From positions 38,900 through 49,156 of the forward strand of contig DIKT01000011.1 of assembly GCA_002424635.1 (NCBI GenBank): a stretch of DNA of 10,257 nucleotides, in the 5' to 3' direction. Of the stretch, positions 6,650 through 10,257 are shown in pieces. The stretch's first letter is position 1. Every line of letters starts with the position of its first letter. The translations under genes were made by a program, and so were the position numbers. The notes beneath the pieces are model-generated. The model ran no database searches and was not told the DNA's origin. It worked only from the letters and a program-made list of their open reading frames with translations. This DNA is from Desulfobulbaceae bacterium UBA5611 (lineage in GTDB: Bacteria > Desulfobacterota > Desulfobulbia > Desulfobulbales > Desulfocapsaceae).

Positions 6650-9600
6650 ATGTCTGAAGTTAGTCTTAAAAGCATTGATGAATTGATAGAAGAAGCAGAT
6701 AAATACAATTCTTCTGAAGAATATTTGACTAAATTAGCAGAGAAGATAGCTCTGTTTTTAAAAATTGAGACAAATGGTGAGAAACTTGATTCAAAATTTT
6801 TAACTAACAGACAATTAGACCACAACGATAAACGGTTTATTGCATTTAGTTTACTTCGGGTTTACAGCAACAATCCAAATATCATAATTAGAAGTTCCTC
6901 GAAACATAATATACATAATATTATTCTCCAATCTTTAGCGTCAAATATCAATTCTCTAAATATTAAGGAAAAATCAGAAACATATGAAATAGAAACAAAA
7001 CTTAGTGGATTTGTAAAATCGATTGAAAAGGAAATTGATGAAAAATTTGCTGCAAAAATCGATTTACATTTTATCGAAGTATTCGGAAACACATATCGCT
7101 CTACTTTCAGAAAAAGTGGTTGTAAGGAATTATTTTATCAATTTTTTGGAAAGAAGGCTGTTTGGCAATTATTCGATAAGGTATTTATAATAGTTAAAGA
7201 ATATAATGAAAGTGACTCAAAACAAAAATTTATCCTATATCATGACGCATTAAAATTAATTGATTCAATTATCGAACATTCTGATGAAATTGATACAAGA
7301 TACAGTAAAAATTACATAAAACTTCCATTCACAAAAATTAGAGAGATGTTGGTCGAAGATTTTAAAAATAATCCATTTTCAAAGCCTGCATTGTTAACGA
7401 TTAAAAAAACAGAGAAAAAATATCCATTTATTAAAAATGTAAATCAAAAAATTCAATTATTGATTGAAAACGAAAGCTTTGGATATGCAGACAACTGCAT
7501 AGTCAAAATTAATCTTTACTCGGATGAAAGTATAAGACTGAAGCAGTTAGAACAATATGTTGGTTTAATAAAAAAATCATCTATTATTGAGTTTGAGTAC
7601 GATGGTGTAACTAATTCCGAGAGTGTTGTAATATTTGGGCAAATTGATTGGACTAATTTCGACCACGAAAAAGTATCATTGGATTTCGAGTTGGAATTAA
7701 TTGGGCAGAATTTAAACATTGATTGGAGTGAATTTGAAAAGGAGAGACCATATGACTTAGAACCAGTAACTGACGAAAATGAATTTATTGGTAGAAAAAA
7801 AATAATTGATGATTTGAGGAGAATAAATAATAAAGTCACATCTTCTTATATCTTTGGACAAAGACGAGTAGGTAAGACATCGATTGTAAAAACATTACAA
7901 TCAACTATAAAAGATAAGAATGTATTAGTAATATATATTGAGGCAGGTGATTGGGACAATGCTTCAAGTCCACATAAAAGCATGGGAGATTTGGGAGAAA
8001 TAATATGTGAAAATATTAAGAAATCTAATGAGAAATTTGCTTCTTTAAAAACTCCTGATTTTGATGGTTCCTTTAATCGTCTTACCAAATTTCTCGATGA
8101 AGTTTCATCTATTGATAAAAAATTTCAAACATTAATCATATTAGATGAATTTGATAGAATATCGAGTGAACTTTTATATCAATCTGATATAGCAAGATCC
8201 TTCATGCTAACAATTCGATCTATAAGCAATAGAGATCAGTTCGGGTTCATTTTAGTTGGTGGAGAGAAATTAGAATATCTTTTAAGTCAATGGCAGGAAT
8301 TTAATAAATTTAAACCAATTAGAGTCGATTATTTTGACAAAAAAGAAGAGTGGGAAGATTTCAAAAATCTTATTAAATTTCCTGTTAGTGGAATATTAGA
8401 AATTTCTGACCAAGCAATCGATTATATATATAGCCAAACATCAGGAAATCCATATTTTACAAAAAAGATATGTATTGAATTATTCGACTTCATGATCTCT
8501 AACAGAGATAATCATGTAACCGATAATGAAACAAGAAAAGCTACAGAAATAGCAAGAAATAAGAATAATATTGGAGCAACTGATTTCTCGCATTTCTGGA
8601 AAGATGGGATCAAGGAAAAGGGAGATAAAGAAGACGAAATATCTATTAATAGACGGAAAGTTTTATTATCAATAGGGCAAATACTTAATACTGTTACAGA
8701 CACAAATAAACAAAAGATCATCGATAAATCTGTAGCTAATGGTTTAGATGAATTGCAAGCTGAAAAAACATTAGATGAATTTGTACAAAGAAAAATTCTT
8801 AAAGTTGACAATAATAGCTATAGTTTTATTGTAAAATTTTTTGAAGATTGGTTGATTAGCAATGGACTTGATTTAATTATCACAACATTCAAAGAAGAAC
8901 AAAAAATAACCTTACGTAAAAGGTATGAGGATGAGCTTACTATTAAACATGATGAAATTAATAGCTTATCCCAAGGTTGGAAAACATATAAGGGAAGAGA
9001 AATTACCACAGACATTATAAGAGAGTGGTTGCAACAATTTGAAGACTTAGAGTCCCAAAGGCTTGTATTTAAAATGTTAGAAAATGTCAAATTATATTCA
9101 AACTATGAAATTCGAGAAAAACTTGAAGAATTATTTGGAGAGGTTAAAAAGGAGATCAGAAAAGCGGATGAAAACTATGTTAGTAAAAAAGGTTCAGAAC
9201 GTAAACAAAGTGGTATTTTAGTAAGTTACTTAGATGACAATCCAGCCAAAAGTGGTCCAGAATACGCAAAAATATTTGTGGAAGCAAATAATTTATACAA
9301 AGACAATTCTATTATTCCAGAAAAAATTGGAAAAAGAATATCCGATTTAAAAAACATTAATGCAATTGTTTTTATCGATGACATTCTTGGTACAGGTGAT
9401 TCCATCATTGAAAATTTAGAGCCATTGATTTCACAATACGAAAATGAATTTATTGAAAGAAATATTCTTATTATTATCGGTTTTATAACTGGCTTTCAAG
9501 AAGCGAAACACAAAGTCGAAGCATATTTTGAAAAATATGATCTCAAAGTTATTTTCAAAATATTGGTTCCTCTGGATAATAAGGATAGATGTTTCAGTTC

Positions 9601-9808
9601 AGATTCTTTGATATATTCAAAGCCAATTGAAAGAGAAAAAGCAAAAAGTATCTGTTTGAAGTTTGGCAATTTATTAGTAAAGTCAAATCCTTTAGGATAT
9701 GGGAATTGTCAAGCAACAATTGTTTTTCCTAATACATGTCCCAACAACACTTTGCCAATATTTTGGAAAGAGAATAGTAGTTGGAAGCCTTTGTTTAAAC
9801 GGGGCTGA
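6650..9808 (+). CDS. STAND/AAA-like ATPase fused to a C-terminal PRTase-CE-like phosphoribosyltransferase; candidate defence protein
   Basis: A 1052-residue protein. Residues 1-260 are helical and charged, and I recognise nothing there. About 268-352 looks beta-rich, Ig-like in pattern. The ATPase begins at FIGRKKIIDDL (379-389), with Walker A GQRRVGKTS (403-411), Walker B TLIILDEFD (494-502), a sensor-1-like GFILVGGEKL (532-541) and SGNPYFTKKI (598-607). A winged-helix-like segment spans about 667-735. After a helical linker (750-835) comes a phosphoribosyltransferase-like domain (about 850-1052) with the PRPP-loop motif IVFIDDILGTGDS (906-918). It ends GYGNCQATIVFPNT (1016-1029), PNNTLPIFW (1031-1039) and WKPLFKRG, which fits the PRTase-CE family predicted for conflict systems. 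AAGGAG 8 bases before ATG 6650 fixes the start. There is no signal peptide or membrane segment. Composition is far more AT-rich than the metF region, a sign of transfer. The sensor-switch-effector layout suggests antiphage defence; activity and target are unknown. Confidence 0.85.
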   Translation: MSEVSLKSIDELIEEADKYNSSEEYLTKLAEKIALFLKIETNGEKLDSKFLTNRQLDHNDKRFIAFSLLRVYSNNPNIIIRSSSKHNIHNIILQSLASNINSLNIKEKSETYEIETKLSGFVKSIEKEIDEKFAAKIDLHFIEVFGNTYRSTFRKSGCKELFYQFFGKKAVWQLFDKVFIIVKEYNESDSKQKFILYHDALKLIDSIIEHSDEIDTRYSKNYIKLPFTKIREMLVEDFKNNPFSKPALLTIKKTEKKYPFIKNVNQKIQLLIENESFGYADNCIVKINLYSDESIRLKQLEQYVGLIKKSSIIEFEYDGVTNSESVVIFGQIDWTNFDHEKVSLDFELELIGQNLNIDWSEFEKERPYDLEPVTDENEFIGRKKIIDDLRRINNKVTSSYIFGQRRVGKTSIVKTLQSTIKDKNVLVIYIEAGDWDNASSPHKSMGDLGEIICENIKKSNEKFASLKTPDFDGSFNRLTKFLDEVSSIDKKFQTLIILDEFDRISSELLYQSDIARSFMLTIRSISNRDQFGFILVGGEKLEYLLSQWQEFNKFKPIRVDYFDKKEEWEDFKNLIKFPVSGILEISDQAIDYIYSQTSGNPYFTKKICIELFDFMISNRDNHVTDNETRKATEIARNKNNIGATDFSHFWKDGIKEKGDKEDEISINRRKVLLSIGQILNTVTDTNKQKIIDKSVANGLDELQAEKTLDEFVQRKILKVDNNSYSFIVKFFEDWLISNGLDLIITTFKEEQKITLRKRYEDELTIKHDEINSLSQGWKTYKGREITTDIIREWLQQFEDLESQRLVFKMLENVKLYSNYEIREKLEELFGEVKKEIRKADENYVSKKGSERKQSGILVSYLDDNPAKSGPEYAKIFVEANNLYKDNSIIPEKIGKRISDLKNINAIVFIDDILGTGDSIIENLEPLISQYENEFIERNILIIIGFITGFQEAKHKVEAYFEKYDLKVIFKILVPLDNKDRCFSSDSLIYSKPIEREKAKSICLKFGNLLVKSNPLGYGNCQATIVFPNTCPNNTLPIFWKENSSWKPLFKRG

Positions 9809-9890
9809 TTAAATAGTTTTAGCATAAACTGATCTTATTATTTATTGGAAAAATGGGACGAATATATTTATTTGTAGTGTTTCAGATCTG

Positions 9891-9930
9891 ATCTGACATG
9901 GTTCCGAATTTTCGGTTGCACCTGTCAGAT
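9891..9930. repeat. Nested inverted repeat
   Basis: The outer arms ATCTGACA (9891-9898) and TGTCAGAT (9923-9930) are exact complements. The inner arms CCGAA (9904-9908) and TTCGG (9911-9915) are nested between them. The sequence before the outer arm also repeats GATCTGATCTGA. It may be an RNA structure at the end of the ATPase transcript or a protein-binding site; no T-run follows it. Confidence 0.5.
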
Positions 9931-10023
9931 TACATTCAATTTATTACGTCTCATTCCCATCACGTTTACCTTACAAGCAAACACTGGAAAGGAAAAGGGC
10001 CAAGTCAAGTCTTTTTTTGGTAT

Positions 10024-10107
10024 CAGGGATCAGGGGACATAAGACCTATTTGGAGCCTGACCCTGGAACCACCCGCCCAGCCGCTGTGTCAAGCCTGAAC
10101 CCTGGAA
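10024..10107. repeat. REP-like cluster of inverted and direct repeats
   Basis: CAGGGATCAGG (10024-10034) can pair with CCTGACCCTG (10056-10065, one base bulged) or with CCTGAACCCTG (10094-10104, one mismatch). The two right arms form an imperfect direct repeat, CCTGA(A)CCCTGGAA, at 10056-10068 and 10094-10107. Together with the GGGGACATAAGACCTA-type spacer, this resembles GC-rich REP or IS200/IS605-associated debris. No transposase is present in the window. Confidence 0.5.
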
Positions 10108-10122
10108 TATACGTAGGACTTA

Positions 10123-10257
10123 ATGATGGTAGTCACAGAAATTATTAAAGCGGTATCCGGCCCAATTATTAATGGACTAATTTCAATTTTAAAAGACTAT
10201 TCCTCCAAAGATCAATCCGAACCAGACATAGAAATTAATATTGAATCTCACGTAAAA
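10123..10257 (+). CDS. Unrecognised protein, N-terminal part (partial)
   Basis: A frame opens at ATG 10123 (a second ATG follows at 10126) and stays open for 45 codons to the window edge. AGGA at 10115-10118 is 4 bases from the first ATG and 7 from the second, so the second may be the true start. The product begins MMVVTEIIKAVSGPII, continues with a hydrophobic, helix-forming stretch to about residue 24, then becomes polar and acidic (SSKDQSEPDIEINIE). The first part could be an amphipathic or membrane-associated helix. I do not recognise a family. Codons are AT-rich, like the large ATPase gene upstream on the same strand, so the gene may belong to the same acquired locus. Structured repeats separate the two. 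Confidence 0.6.
   Translation, partial: MMVVTEIIKAVSGPIINGLISILKDYSSKDQSEPDIEINIESHVK

Larger units (their letters stand above)
9809..10122. other. Non-coding stretch with structured repeats after the ATPase gene
   Basis: I find no supportable gene here. A weak hairpin (AGTTT 9815-9819 with AAACT 9826-9830, then T-rich sequence) could end the ATPase transcript. A nested inverted repeat at 9891-9930 follows, then a REP-like cluster at 10024-10107. Base composition jumps from AT-rich to GC-rich at about 10020 and back again after 10110. This suggests a separate inserted or repeat-derived element just before the next gene. A 66-codon frame at 9898-10098 runs through both repeat structures and has no protein-like character. 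Confidence 0.6.

Noticed and set aside
9898..10098. 66-codon plus-strand frame in the region after the ATPase gene
   Set aside because: It passes through both repeat structures, has no ribosome site, and reads as low-information sequence.
9809..10122. Retron-like or CRISPR-like non-coding RNA
   Set aside because: No reverse transcriptase or cas gene is near. The repeats are few, inverted and of unequal spacing, so neither system fits.

Overview
The window suggests a Gram-negative bacterium. An anaerobic Desulfobacterota (sulfate-reducer-like) lineage is my best guess, but only a guess. It rests on the FolE2-type GTP cyclohydrolase, the MetF type, the COG2509 flavoprotein and the DUF2293 gene, with no ribosomal RNA or other marker to confirm it. 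There are two compositional halves. Bases 1 to about 5.3 kb are GC-rich, compact housekeeping sequence. From about 5.5 kb to the end the DNA is much more AT-rich and looks like accessory, horizontally acquired material.

Housekeeping half: on the minus strand the 5' part of purH (purine synthesis) lies behind an hslR-like S4 RNA-binding gene, probably in one transcript. On the plus strand metF and folE2 are separated by 4 bases, pairing methylene-THF reduction with the first step of folate/pterin synthesis. A DUF2293 gene follows, and a palindrome with a T-run ends the block. Converging on it from the right is a COG2509 FAD-dependent dehydrogenase on the minus strand. It is preceded by a previously overlooked 34-codon ORF encoding a likely single-pass membrane peptide. 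That ORF has its own Shine-Dalgarno sequence and its stop lies 5 bases from the GTG start of the dehydrogenase.

Accessory half: a lipoprotein gene broken by one apparent frameshift (5710-6392) is followed by an intergenic stretch with repeated GTTGAA hexamers. Next comes a strikingly AT-rich single gene of 1052 codons (6650-9808). Its product has an unrecognised N-terminal half ending in a beta-rich segment, a central STAND/AAA-like P-loop ATPase with a winged-helix-like segment, and a C-terminal phosphoribosyltransferase-like domain. The C-terminal domain resembles the PRTase-CE family predicted to act in prokaryotic conflict systems. This is the best candidate in the window for a poorly described system, plausibly a one-gene antiphage sensor-ATPase-effector. 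Downstream is a structured, REP-like repeat region (about 9890-10107), then the first 45 codons of an unrecognised gene that runs off the window and might belong to the same locus.
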